From assembly GCF_000242635.2 (NCBI RefSeq), contig NC_017770.1, positions 744,001 to 808,000 of the forward strand: DNA of 64,000 nucleotides, given 5' to 3'. The notes below the pieces were generated by a model. It was given only the letters and a program-made list of their open reading frames with translations. It was not told the DNA's origin and made no database searches. Positions 36,793 to 46,300 of this stretch are shown one piece after another. The stretch comes from Solitalea canadensis DSM 3403. Its GTDB lineage: Bacteria; Bacteroidota; Bacteroidia; Sphingobacteriales; Sphingobacteriaceae. The translations under genes and the position numbers were made by a program. Position 1 is the stretch's first letter. The number at the start of each line of letters is the position of its first letter.

Positions 36793-37146
36793 ATGGCTTT
36801 CAAATTTGAAAATTTACTAGTGTGGCGATGGTCAATGGATTTGAACGAACTGATCAATAATTTAGCTAAAACATTTCCCAAAGATGAGTTGTATATGTTG
36901 ACTTCACAAATGAAAAGAGCTTCTGATTCAGTAGTTCTTAACATTGCAGAAGGATCAACTGGTCAAACTAATGCAGTTTTTAAACAATTTTTGGGTTATT
37001 CATTGAGATCTTTGATAGAAGTTGTGTCTTGTCTATTTATTGCAAAAAGACGAAATTATGTAGCAGAGCTTGATTTTGCTTGTTTATACGATAAGCATGA
37101 AACACTCAGTAAAATGATTACAAAGCTCAGAGATTCATTAAATTAA
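36793..37146 (+). CDS. Four-helix-bundle protein (23S rRNA-intervening-sequence/S23 family)
   Basis: A 117-residue protein matching the four-helix-bundle family named after proteins in 23S rRNA intervening sequences: 'FENLLVWRWSMDLNELINNLAKTFPKDELYMLTSQMKRASDSVVLNIAEGS', then 'FKQFLGYSLRSLIEVVSCLFIAKRRNYV' and 'LYDKHETLSKMITKLRDSL'. The 'Q(M/I)KRA…NIAEG' helix is the hallmark. Relatives include Avd, the accessory nucleic-acid-binding protein of diversity-generating retroelements; function of the stand-alone genes is unknown. It is placed between aguB and aguA and enclosed by the two arms of heptamer array B, which suggests an inserted unit. It has a separate TATATTTC -7-like box at about 36763. 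Confidence 0.9.
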   Translation: MAFKFENLLVWRWSMDLNELINNLAKTFPKDELYMLTSQMKRASDSVVLNIAEGSTGQTNAVFKQFLGYSLRSLIEVVSCLFIAKRRNYVAELDFACLYDKHETLSKMITKLRDSLN

Positions 37147-37182
37147 CGGTTTACATACTATTTACATAAAATATAGGCATCT

Positions 37183-37210
37183 ATGGACTATGGTCTATGG
37201 ACTATTGACA
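37183..37210. repeat. Heptamer array B, right arm (ATGGACT units)
   Basis: Four 7-nt units ATGGACT, ATGGTCT, ATGGACT, ATTGACA, the reverse complement of the left-arm units. The array supplies a spurious ATG at 37183 in frame with aguA, which can mislead start prediction. Confidence 0.88.
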
Positions 37211-37215
37211 AAACT

Positions 37216-38259
37216 ATGCAAGCGATAAATACTCTTCCTGCCGGCTACCATTTCCCTGCCGAGTGGGCCAAACATACTGCAACCTGGTTAAGCTGGCCTC
37301 ATAAAGAAGCTTCATGGCCGGGTAAAATTGATTCGATTTATCCTATTTATGCACAGTTTATTAAGGCTGTGGCTGAAGGGGAACAAGTTTATATCAATGT
37401 AAATGATGAACAAATGAAAGTATTCGCCACTTCTCAGTTAGAGAAGCAAGGTGTAGATCTTTCAAAAGTTTCTTTTTTTATACACCCAACTAACGATGCA
37501 TGGTGTCGCGACCATGGTCCGGCATTTTTGATTAATCCTACGGAGAAAAAGAAATTGATTGTAGACTGGGGGTATAATGCATGGGGTGGTAAATATCCGC
37601 CGTTTGATCTGGATGATGTTATTCCTACCCGTATTGCAAAACATTATGATATTCCAGTTTATTATCCTGGAATTGTGATGGAAGGCGGTTCAGTTGATTT
37701 TAATGGGGCAGGAACAGTTTTAACAACAACAGCGTGTTTGTTGAATGAAAATAGAAATCCTCATTTAAACCAGGGACAGATCGAAGATTATTTACGCAGT
37801 TTTTATGGTGTAGAACAAGTGCTTTGGTTAGGTGATGGTATTGTTGGAGATGATACTGATGGTCATATTGATGATATTACCCGTTTTGTGAACGAAGATA
37901 CAGTGGTAACGGTAGTGGAGCATAATAAAAGCGATGAGAATTATGAACTGTTGCAAGAAAACCTTCATGCATTAAATAAAATGCGTTTGTTGAATGGAAA
38001 ACAGTTAAATGTTATCGAATTACCTATGCCAGATGCCGTTATCTATGATGATATGCGCTTGCCGGCTTCGTATGCTAACTTTTATATTTCAAATGCGGCA
38101 GTAGTAGTGCCAACCTATCGTTCAAAGAATGATCAGCTGGCATTGGATATATTAACTAAGTGTTTCCCTGACCGAAAAGTAATTGGATTAGATTCAACAG
38201 ATATTATCTGGGGATTGGGAAGTTTCCATTGCTTAAGTCAGCAAGAACCTGCTGTATAA
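37216..38259 (+). CDS. aguA: Agmatine deiminase
   Basis: A 347-residue enzyme of the peptidylarginine-deiminase-like superfamily that converts agmatine to N-carbamoylputrescine and ammonia. Motifs: 'WAKHTATWLSWPHKEASWPG' at the N-terminus, 'RDHGPAFLI', 'MEGGSVDFNGAGT', 'GDDTDGHIDDITRF' (catalytic His/Asp) and the C-terminal 'GLGSFHCLSQQEPA' with catalytic Cys339. The start is put at ATG 37216 (MQAINTLPAGYH) because codons from 37183 are made by the heptamer array. It works with aguB upstream. Confidence 0.94.
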   Translation: MQAINTLPAGYHFPAEWAKHTATWLSWPHKEASWPGKIDSIYPIYAQFIKAVAEGEQVYINVNDEQMKVFATSQLEKQGVDLSKVSFFIHPTNDAWCRDHGPAFLINPTEKKKLIVDWGYNAWGGKYPPFDLDDVIPTRIAKHYDIPVYYPGIVMEGGSVDFNGAGTVLTTTACLLNENRNPHLNQGQIEDYLRSFYGVEQVLWLGDGIVGDDTDGHIDDITRFVNEDTVVTVVEHNKSDENYELLQENLHALNKMRLLNGKQLNVIELPMPDAVIYDDMRLPASYANFYISNAAVVVPTYRSKNDQLALDILTKCFPDRKVIGLDSTDIIWGLGSFHCLSQQEPAV

Positions 38260-38272
38260 ACGTTGATTTTAG

Positions 38273-38302
38273 CACCCAACCCTTGTTGAGAGAGTTAGGG
38301 TG
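38273..38302. repeat. Degenerate hairpin repeat (CACCC…GGGTG)
   Basis: CACCCAACCC, TTGTTGAGAGAG, TTAGGGTG: an imperfect relative of the CACCCTAAAT…TTGA…AGGGTG hairpin at 20152, located 14 bp after the aguA stop. Confidence 0.5.
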
Positions 38303-38334
38303 TTAATTTGATCATAAAGAAATTAGATTTAGAG

Positions 38335-39354
38335 ATGCCAAAAGAATCTTCGATAAAGCAAATAATATCAAAGTTAGGACTTGATGGATTTGTATTGGGG
38401 ATACTTTCGGTAATCGTAATCGCCTACTTTATTCCCGGGCCAGGTATTATGCAGGGCCCTTTTTCATTAAAATCTATAGCCAATTACGGTGCTTCGCTGA
38501 TTTTCTTTTTTTATGGTTTAAAGTTGAACCGAGCAAAACTAAAAAGCGGATTAAGTAATTGGAGACTTCACTTGATGGTGCAGGCATCCACCTATCTCAT
38601 ATTTCCAATTGTTGTTTTTACCGTTTACAAGTTGTTTGGAAACCAAAATGCACATTGGTTATGGGTAGGAGTACTATTCTTATCAGCAATACCATCCACG
38701 GTTTCTTCATCAGTGGTAATGGTATCAATTGGAGGTGGAAATATCCCAGGTGCCATTTTTAATGCGAGTATATCAAGTCTCATCGGAGTGTTTTTAACGC
38801 CATTTTGGATGGAAATCTTCTTTTCGTCAGGCTCAGGAACTTTTGATGTGTCTGATGTGGTGTTAAAGCTCATTTTGCAAGTGCTGGTTCCGGTAATTCT
38901 GGGATTAATACTGAATCCGAAGTTCGGAGCTTTTGCTGAGAAACATAAAACCAATTTAAAGTACTTTGATCAAACGGTTATTTTAATGATCGTTTATACT
39001 TCTTTTAGTGAATCTAACGCAGGACATGTATTTGAGGGTTATTCCATTACAGAATTGTTAACGTTAGGAGCGCTGATGGTTGTTTTATTCTTTGTAGTGT
39101 ATTACATTATTTCCCTTTGTGCGTATCTATTGAAGTTTAAGCATGAAGACCGAGTTACGGCTGTTTTCTGCGGATCAAAGAAATCATTAGTGCATGGAAC
39201 GGTTATGTCAAAAATAATCTTCGCCAATAATCCCTCATTAGGAGTTATCTTATTGCCTTTGATGATGTATCATGCTTTGCAATTGGTTATTTGCAGTTTT
39301 ATAGCTCAAAAGATGGCTAAAAGAAGTAAGGAATTGGAAATTGCCGGCAACTAA
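38335..39354 (+). CDS. Bile-acid:sodium symporter (BASS)/SLC10A7-like transporter
   Basis: A 339-residue inner-membrane protein with about ten hydrophobic helices. It has 'LGILSVIVIAYFIPGPG' at the start, 'FFFYGLKLNRAKLKSGLSNWRLHLMVQ', 'FLSAIPSTVSSSVVMVSIGGGNIPGAIFNA' (first unwound-helix motif) and 'VFCGSKKSLVHGTVMSKIIF' (second), as in the YfeH/SLC10A7 branch of the BASS fold. Substrate unknown; several members transport organic anions with sodium. The start is taken at ATG 38335 rather than TTG 38308, which is close to the degenerate hairpin repeat. Confidence 0.85.
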   Translation: MPKESSIKQIISKLGLDGFVLGILSVIVIAYFIPGPGIMQGPFSLKSIANYGASLIFFFYGLKLNRAKLKSGLSNWRLHLMVQASTYLIFPIVVFTVYKLFGNQNAHWLWVGVLFLSAIPSTVSSSVVMVSIGGGNIPGAIFNASISSLIGVFLTPFWMEIFFSSGSGTFDVSDVVLKLILQVLVPVILGLILNPKFGAFAEKHKTNLKYFDQTVILMIVYTSFSESNAGHVFEGYSITELLTLGALMVVLFFVVYYIISLCAYLLKFKHEDRVTAVFCGSKKSLVHGTVMSKIIFANNPSLGVILLPLMMYHALQLVICSFIAQKMAKRSKELEIAGN

Positions 39355-39483
39355 CAAGGTTGTAATCATAATTAATGGATAATTTTAAATTATTGTTTCT
39401 CAGTAGATTGTCATCTTTTAGGTAGATAAATCGCCAACACAAAACTTATCCTCAATAAAAGTGTTTCTTCAATAAATAATTAG

Positions 39484-39491
39484 TAATTTTG
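39484..39491 (+). promoter_or_regulatory. Bacteroidota -7 element of the purF-like gene
   Basis: TAATTTTG fits TAnnTTTG, 39 nt before the ATG at 39531. The -33 region is poor (TTTC at 39464). Confidence 0.5.
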
Positions 39492-39530
39492 CGACCTTAA
39501 TTTTGGAGCTTTCCAGAGGACAGAAAATTC

Positions 39531-41432
39531 ATGAGTGACGCGATTAAACACGAGTGCGGTATTGCACTAATCCGATTACGTAAACCCCTGAGTTATTATC
39601 AGGAAAAATACGGAACGGCACTGTACGGTTTAAATAAGCTGTATTTAATGATGGAGAAACAGGTTAACCGTGGACAAGACGGCGCCGGAATCGCAACCAT
39701 CAAACTGGATATCGAACCAGGAAATCGATACATTAGCCGCCAACGCTCTACTTCTTCAAGGGCGGTTACCGAAATCTTCGAATACGTTTTAGGCAAATAC
39801 GCCGACTTACACCGCAAAAATCCCGAATTACTTCATGATGCTGAATGGTTAAAAGAAAACATGCCTTTTATGGGCGAAGTTCTTTTGGGTCACTTGCGTT
39901 ATGGTACTCACGGACAAAACAGCATTGAAAACTGTCACCCGTTTTTGCGTCAGAACAACTGGCAAACACGGAATCTTGTAGTTGCAGGTAACTTCAACAT
40001 GACCAATGTTGATGAATTATTAGCGCAATTATATGAGTTGGGACAGCACCCGAAGCAAAAAGCGGATACGGTAACCGTATTGGAAAAGATCGGTCACTTT
40101 TTGGATGATGAAAATCAAAAATTATTTGATGCCTATAAAAAAGAAGGGTATTCAAATGTTGAAATATCAAAACTGATTGCAGATAACCTGGATGTAAGCA
40201 ATATCTTAACCCGCTCAGCAAAAACCTGGGATGGTGGTTATGCTATTTGTGGATTGATGGGACACGGAGATGCATTTGTGATGCGTGATCCTTCAGGTAT
40301 TCGTCCTGCGTTCAAATACATTGATGATGAAGTGATAATTGTAGCTTCTGAGCGACCAGCTATTCAGACTGCGTTTAACGTACCTGTTGAAGCAATTACT
40401 GAAGTTCAGCCGGGCCATGCTTTAATCATTAAAAAAGATGGAACCATCTCAGAAGAAATGTTCCGTGAACCTTTAGAACGTAAATCATGTTCGTTTGAAC
40501 GTATTTATTTTTCGAGAGGAAGTGATACTAGTATCTACAGAGAGCGCAAGCAATTGGGTAAATTATTAGTACCTGCAATCCTGGATTCTGTAGATGGCGA
40601 TCTGAAAAACACGGTATTCTCATTTATTCCAAATACTGCAGAAGTTGCATTCTACGGAATGGTAGAGGGAGTTCATGATTATGTTCGTTGTCGTCAAAAA
40701 GATTTGTTCAAAAGTAAGCAACAGCATACGGATGAGCAGATTGAAGAAATATTGAATTTAAAACCTCGTGTTGAGAAACTGGCAATTAAAGATGCCAAGC
40801 TTCGTACATTCATTACACAAGATTCTGATCGTAATGACTTAGTAAATCATGTATATGATGTTACTTACGGGGTAATTAATAAAGGTGTGGATAATTTAGT
40901 CGCGATCGACGACTCAATTGTTCGTGGAACAACCCTAAAACAAAGTATTATCCGCATATTAGACCGTTTAGGTCCTAAGAAGATCGTGATCGTTTCTTCG
41001 GCTCCTCAAATTCGTTATCCCGACTGTTATGGTATTGATATGAGCCGCATGGGTGAATTCGTGGCGTTCCAAGCTGCTATTTCTTTATTGAAAAAAGCGG
41101 GAAAAGATCACATCATTCAGGATGTTTATCAAAAATGTAAAGCGCAGTTCGACCTTCCGAAAGAAGAAGTGAAAAACTATGTAAAAGAGATCTATGCTCC
41201 GTTTACTGATGAGGACATATCTGCTGAGATTTCACGTATTGTAACTCCAGAAGGCATTAATGCTGAAGTTCAGGTAATTTATCAGACACTTGATAGTTTA
41301 CATACTGCTTGTCCAAACGACTTAGGCGACTGGTATTTCTCAGGCGATTATCCAACTCCGGGAGGAAATAAAGTGGTAAATAGAGCATTTATCAACTTTA
41401 TGGAAGGTAGAAATCAACGAGCATACGCTTAA
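39531..41432 (+). CDS. purF: Amidophosphoribosyltransferase, long Bacteroidota form
   Basis: A 633-residue enzyme of the purine pathway's first step (PRPP + glutamine to phosphoribosylamine). The class-II glutamine amidotransferase domain starts at Cys9 ('HECGIALIRL'), implying an 8-residue propeptide that must be removed to expose the nucleophile. 'QVNRGQDGAGIATI', 'LGHLRYGTHGQNSIENCHPF' and 'LVVAGNFNMTNVDELLAQL' follow. The phosphoribosyltransferase domain has 'VAIDDSIVRGTTLKQSIIRIL' (PRPP loop). At 633 residues it is about 130 longer than E. coli or B. subtilis PurF; the additional segments lie between and after the two domains. A typical second PurF may exist elsewhere in such genomes, so this copy's exact role is an inference. 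A terminator follows. Confidence 0.88.
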   Translation: MSDAIKHECGIALIRLRKPLSYYQEKYGTALYGLNKLYLMMEKQVNRGQDGAGIATIKLDIEPGNRYISRQRSTSSRAVTEIFEYVLGKYADLHRKNPELLHDAEWLKENMPFMGEVLLGHLRYGTHGQNSIENCHPFLRQNNWQTRNLVVAGNFNMTNVDELLAQLYELGQHPKQKADTVTVLEKIGHFLDDENQKLFDAYKKEGYSNVEISKLIADNLDVSNILTRSAKTWDGGYAICGLMGHGDAFVMRDPSGIRPAFKYIDDEVIIVASERPAIQTAFNVPVEAITEVQPGHALIIKKDGTISEEMFREPLERKSCSFERIYFSRGSDTSIYRERKQLGKLLVPAILDSVDGDLKNTVFSFIPNTAEVAFYGMVEGVHDYVRCRQKDLFKSKQQHTDEQIEEILNLKPRVEKLAIKDAKLRTFITQDSDRNDLVNHVYDVTYGVINKGVDNLVAIDDSIVRGTTLKQSIIRILDRLGPKKIVIVSSAPQIRYPDCYGIDMSRMGEFVAFQAAISLLKKAGKDHIIQDVYQKCKAQFDLPKEEVKNYVKEIYAPFTDEDISAEISRIVTPEGINAEVQVIYQTLDSLHTACPNDLGDWYFSGDYPTPGGNKVVNRAFINFMEGRNQRAYA

Positions 41433-41455
41433 CCGTATTCGTTAAAATAATTAGA

Positions 41456-41486
41456 GCGTGCAAGGATTTTCTTTGCACGCTTTTTT
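41456..41486 (+). terminator. Rho-independent terminator after purF
   Basis: GCGTGCAAGG pairs with CTTTGCACGC (one G-T pair) around ATTTT, followed by TTTTTT. Confidence 0.9.
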
Positions 41487-41507
41487 ATTCCTTATGGATC
41501 AACATTT

Positions 41508-41574
41508 AAGGGTCAGTTTTTTATTTATAATGTTTTTTACATCTTCGTTGAATTTTTATCCTCATCTGACCCTT
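41508..41574 (+). promoter_or_regulatory. Inverted repeat around the sigma-factor start region
   Basis: AAGGGTCAG (41508-41516) is the exact reverse complement of CTGACCCTT (41566-41574), whose last two bases are the first two of the TTG start at 41573. In RNA this could pair the start region with the 5' leader; as DNA it could be two half-sites. Confidence 0.45.
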
Positions 41575-42169
41575 GGAGAAGATTTACTCAAATACAGATT
41601 TTGAATTATGGTTGGCTTTTAAGCAAGGCAATATGGCGGCTTATGAGCGTATTTACACCCTTCACATCAATAGTTTGTATGAGTATGGATCAAGGTTTGG
41701 AAAAGATGAAGAAATAGTAAAAGATTGTATTCAGGATCTTTTTGTTAAAATCTGGACTAACCGAAATTCTTTAACAGACGTAATTTCCATCCGTAATTAC
41801 CTCTTTACTTCGCTGAGGGGCCAATTATTCAATAGGCTTGAAAGAGAAAAGAAAATTATCTATGATGATAATATAGAGGATAATTATGATTTTGAAATGG
41901 TTTTTCCTACAGAAAACCGTTTGATAGCCATTGAAAAAGATAAAAGGCTGACAGGTAAAATGGCAGCAGCATTGGATAAGCTTTCTCCGCGCCAGAAAGA
42001 ATCTATCTACCTTCGATTTTATGAGGGCCTGAGTTACCCTGAATTGGCTCAAGTGATGAACATTTCTGTTAAATCTTCTTATAAACTGATCGCAAAAGCG
42101 CTGGATTCGTTAAAAGAACATGTCGATCCTTCTGATATTTATTTGTTTTTACTTTCGGTTTATAAATAA
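41573..42169 (+). CDS. ECF sigma factor, Bacteroidota FecI-like
   Basis: A 198-residue sigma-70 family protein. Region 2 is 'LWLAFKQGNMAAYERIYTLHINSLYEYGSRFGKDEEIVKDCIQDLFVKIW' and region 4 is 'ALDKLSPRQKESIYLRFYEGLSYPELAQVMNISVKSSYKLIAKALDSL'. Length and motifs match the sigma factors that Bacteroidota place beside FecR and SusC/SusD. TTG at 41573 is the only start that keeps region 2; the next in-frame ATG (residue 20) would cut it. It should direct RNA polymerase to the FecR-SusC-SusD-phosphatase genes once released by the anti-sigma factor. Confidence 0.92.
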   Translation: MEKIYSNTDFELWLAFKQGNMAAYERIYTLHINSLYEYGSRFGKDEEIVKDCIQDLFVKIWTNRNSLTDVISIRNYLFTSLRGQLFNRLEREKKIIYDDNIEDNYDFEMVFPTENRLIAIEKDKRLTGKMAAALDKLSPRQKESIYLRFYEGLSYPELAQVMNISVKSSYKLIAKALDSLKEHVDPSDIYLFLLSVYK

Positions 42170-42233
42170 TTTCTCACTTTAATTTACTCATAATTAGCTA
42201 TTTAAATCTTTTTTTAAATTTTTATGAAAAAAG

Positions 42234-42263
42234 AGGGATAAAAAGTGACTGCTGCCTGTCTTT
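42234..42263 (+). promoter_or_regulatory. Candidate ECF-sigma-dependent promoter upstream of fecR
   Basis: AGGGAT (42234-42239) and TGTCTT (42258-42263) are 18 bp apart, 40 bp before the FecR start and after a T-rich tract. The pair resembles what I recall of FecI-like promoters in front of Bacteroidota FecR/SusC operons. Inference only. Confidence 0.35.
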
Positions 42264-42302
42264 AGAAAGAACTCCTTAAGTAGTTCATTCTAAGATTACA
42301 GT

Positions 42303-43331
42303 ATGCAAGAAGATTATAAAGGTTTTTTAGCCGATGATTTTTTGAAGGACGATTTATTCCTTCAGTGGTTAAAGGGGACAGATAAAGAAATAAAAAACAC
42401 TTGGGAAAAATGGTATCAGTTGAATCCTGATCGTCAATCTCATGTGGATGAAGCCAGATTAAAATACAATCAACTGATTTCTTTTCAAAAAAAGGAGCTT
42501 TCTTCAATAGATCAAAAAGCTATTTGGAACACAATTGAAGAACAACACCTACGATCAGCTTCTCAAAAAATTAGTTCATTACAGTTATTACGCCGTATTG
42601 CGGCCATATTTATAGTTTTTGCAGTTTTTGGTGCAGGGGTAATTTATTACTACAAGAACTTCTACTCAGTGATTAAAGTACTAACCGGAAACGGGGAATT
42701 AATAACCTACCAATTGCCCGACAGCTCGGTAGTTACCTTAAATGCCAATTCCAAATTAACTTATTCACGCAACTTTTTATCTAATGTGGTTCGTGAGGTT
42801 TGGGTAGAAGGAGAAGCGTTTTTTAATGTAACACATAAAAAAACAAATCAACGATTTATTGTACACACACACGATCTTAATGTTGAGGTACTAGGAACCA
42901 CCTTTAATGTTAAACGTCGCAGAGGAATATCAAATGTAGTGCTAGCTACCGGAAAGATAAGACTCGTGTTTACCGATGAAAAACATCAACCCATGTTTAT
43001 GAGACCAGGAGATATGGTTGAATATACACCTTCAGAGAATAAAATAGCTAAAAGACATACAGCAAGTGTGGAAGTTGTGGCAAAATGGAGAGAGAAAATT
43101 TTCGTTTTCAACAGCACTCCTTTTGCCAAAGTAGCTGAAGAATTAGAAGAAGTGTATGGCTATGAAATTATAATAGAAGATAGTGAGATAGCTCGCAAAC
43201 ATGTGTCGGGTACCTTAAACGCCCAAAGCGACGCAGAGCTGTTAAGCACGTTATCAACATTACTGAATGCTGAGATCATCAAAAATGATAAACAGTTGAT
43301 CGTTAAATCAAAGATCCATCCTAACCAATAG
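42303..43331 (+). CDS. FecR-family anti-sigma/signal-transduction protein
   Basis: A 342-residue inner-membrane protein. A cytoplasmic N-terminal part of about 95 residues, including 'FLQWLKGTDKEIKNTWEKWY', binds the sigma factor in this family. One transmembrane helix follows at about 99-116 ('AAIFIVFAVFGAGVIYYY'), then the periplasmic FecR domain ('VLTGNGELITYQLPDSSVVTLNANSKLTYSRNF' … 'VWVEGEAFFNVTHKKTNQRFIVHTHDLNVEVLGTTFNV') and a C-terminal DUF4974-like secretin/STN-type region ('PFAKVAEELEEVYGYEIII'). It relays receptor occupancy to the sigma factor. Located 7 bp before the STN-bearing SusC gene. Confidence 0.93.
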   Translation: MQEDYKGFLADDFLKDDLFLQWLKGTDKEIKNTWEKWYQLNPDRQSHVDEARLKYNQLISFQKKELSSIDQKAIWNTIEEQHLRSASQKISSLQLLRRIAAIFIVFAVFGAGVIYYYKNFYSVIKVLTGNGELITYQLPDSSVVTLNANSKLTYSRNFLSNVVREVWVEGEAFFNVTHKKTNQRFIVHTHDLNVEVLGTTFNVKRRRGISNVVLATGKIRLVFTDEKHQPMFMRPGDMVEYTPSENKIAKRHTASVEVVAKWREKIFVFNSTPFAKVAEELEEVYGYEIIIEDSEIARKHVSGTLNAQSDAELLSTLSTLLNAEIIKNDKQLIVKSKIHPNQ

Positions 43332-43338
43332 TATATTT

Positions 43339-46300
43339 ATGAGAAAAGTTCTACAAAAAGGCATAGTAGGAGCGTGCGTAATCAGCATGACTGTTGCTCC
43401 AAGCTATGCAAAACTGACGCAGTTAACCATAGCGGGAATTGCCAGTCAGAAGAAGGCATCCGTTAGTGAAACTAAAAAGGTAACGGAAATGCAAACATTA
43501 AATGAGGTACTTACAGGTCTTTCCAAATCGTTAAATGTCCATTTTATTTTTGTGGATGATGATTTGGCCAATAAGCTTGTCATTGCCCCTGCATTTTCCG
43601 GTAAAAAATCGGATAAAGCATCCCTTGAAAAAACGTTGGACGATTTATTAGCCAGCTACTCATTAACTTCTAAGAAGATCTCTGAAAAACAGTATGTGAT
43701 TTCTCGTTTGACAGAGCCTGTGAACACGACAGAAAAAGAAGAAAGCATTGTTGTTGTTCCGACAATAACAGCTGTTACGCCTGATGTTACTGTAAAAAAT
43801 GATGTAATTGATGAAAAAGTAGTTTCTGGTACGGTTACAGATGCTGTAGATGGATCTCCATTACCAGGTGCATCGGTTAGTGTTAAGGGCAGCAGCATAG
43901 GAACTTCTACAGATGTAAACGGAAAGTATTCACTTAAAGTTCCATCCGAAACTGCTGTATTAGTGATCAGTTACCTTGGTTATAATGCTAAAGAAGTTAC
44001 TGTAGGTACTAACACAACTATTAATGTTCATTTAACGCCTAATTCAAAAGGATTGCAAGAAGTGATTGTTGTTGCTTATGGTACACAAAAGAAAGCTTCA
44101 GTAATTGGTTCTGTAGCGAATTTAAGTTCAAAAGCATTTGAAAATTCACCAAGGGTAAGTGCACAGGAATCGTTGCAAGGAAATGTAGCAGGTGTGCAGG
44201 CATCAAATGGTTCAGGACAACCGGGTTCGGTTCCCAGTATCCGTATTCGCGGTATCGGTTCAATCAATGCAAGTTCATCGCCATTATATGTAATTGATGG
44301 GGTGCCGGTAGTAGCCGACGATCTTACTAGTTACAATACGAATACTATCGCAGGTTTAAACAGTTCAGATATTGAATCAATAAGTGTGTTGAAAGATGCG
44401 ACAGCCGCCTCGTTATATGGTTCGCGAGCTGCCAATGGTGTAATTTTAATTACTACTAAATCGGGTAAAGCTGGAAAAACACGCTTTAACGCTTCTTTTC
44501 AGCAAGGGGTGAATAGACTTACTAATTCTGATGCTACTAAACCGTTAAATACCACCGAAGCCTTAGAATTAATTCGTGAAGGCTGGCTTAATTCAGGTAA
44601 AACTGCTGCAGATTTTGATGCAGAGATCATTAAACAAAAAATTAATTCTTCAGTAAATACAGATTGGAGGAATGAGCTTACCCGTGCCGGAAATTATAAC
44701 CAATTTGATCTTTCTGCTTCAGGTGGAAGTGAAAAAACTACTTATTTCTTGTCGGGAGGATATTATGATGCCAAAGCACCTTTAAAAGGCGTGGATTATA
44801 AAAGAACAACAGCAAGGGTTACATTAAATACACAAGCTACAGAGCGACTTTCATTTAATAGCAACCTTAGCTTTAGTTATCAAAAGTCTAATACGGTGTC
44901 AGATGCCGGAGCATTTGCCAACCCGGTTCGTGCAATGTATCGTTTGCAACCATGGTTAACGGTTTATAACAACGACGGATCGTATAATTTCAGTTATAAC
45001 AGTGGTCATAACCCTGTTGCCACAATTAATGAAACTTATAGAAGAGGTACCAGTAGTGCTTTTTTAGGGAAAATTGGCGGTAAATATAAGTTTGCAGATT
45101 TCCTGATGTTTGAAAGTAATGCCAGTTTGGATTACAATAACGCAGGAATCGACCGTTTTCAGTCGCCACTATTTGGTGATGGAAAGAATGTAAATGGACG
45201 TTCATTAACAGGAACTGACGTTTGGCAAAACTGGAACACAACGAACATCTTGCGTTTCAATAAAGTACTTGATGAAAAGCATAATTTAAGTGCATTCGTA
45301 GGCTATGAAGCACAACGAATTACCGGAAAAGGAAGTGCGACAGAGTATACTAATTTATTGCCCGGCAAAACGAGTCCGGCTACTGGTTCAACGCCGCAAA
45401 ATGTAACACCGCTGAACACCGAAAGCACATTGACAGGTTTGTTTTTAAGTGCAAACTATGGATATAATGATCGCTATTTAATGAGCGCATCAGTTCGTCG
45501 TGATGGTTCATCCCGTTTTGGTGCCAATAAGCGATACGGAACATTTTGGTCTTTGGGAGCTGCATGGAATATTCATAATGAAAGTTTTATGAAAGATGTT
45601 AACCTGGTTAGTGAGTTAAAGCTTCGTTCGAGCTACGGCGTAAATGGTAACCAAGGTATTAGCAATTTTGCTGCGAGAGGATTATTTGGTAGTGGATATG
45701 ACTATGACAGCCAACCAGGATACATACAAACACAGTTTGCAAATAACAATTTAACCTGGGAAGAAAACCGTCCGTTTAATGTCGGACTAGATTTTGGGAT
45801 TTTCAAAGACCGTATCAGTGGTACTGTTGAATATTATGAGCGTAGTACAACCAAATTGTTGTTAGATGTTTCAGCATCAGCTATCAATGGTTTAACAAGC
45901 TACAGTGACAACTACGGTTCAATGAAAAATAGTGGAATTGAAATGTCCTTAACTACTCAGAATATCCGTCCTGATGAGGCTAGGGGCTTTAGTTGGAAAA
46001 CAGACTTGAATTTTTCTACCCTGAAAAATAGAATTACCGGTTTGGTAAACCCAATGACAGGAACATTTAACCGCGAAGTAGGATTAGATTTTTATCAGTT
46101 TTACATGGTGGGGTATGCAGGTGTAGATCCGCAGTCAGGCGAATCATTATTCTATGTTGATGGAACTAAATCGGCCACCACGAAGGATTACACACAAGCA
46201 CAACGCTTTAACCAGGGATCAGCATTGCCAAAGTTCTTTGGCGGTATTACCAACTCATTTAGCTATAAAGGTGTTGAACTGAGTTTTCAGTTTTATATGA

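Noticed and set aside
37183-37215. aguA start at 37183 (11 extra residues)
   Set aside because: These codons come from the heptamer array; ATG 37216 begins the conserved protein.
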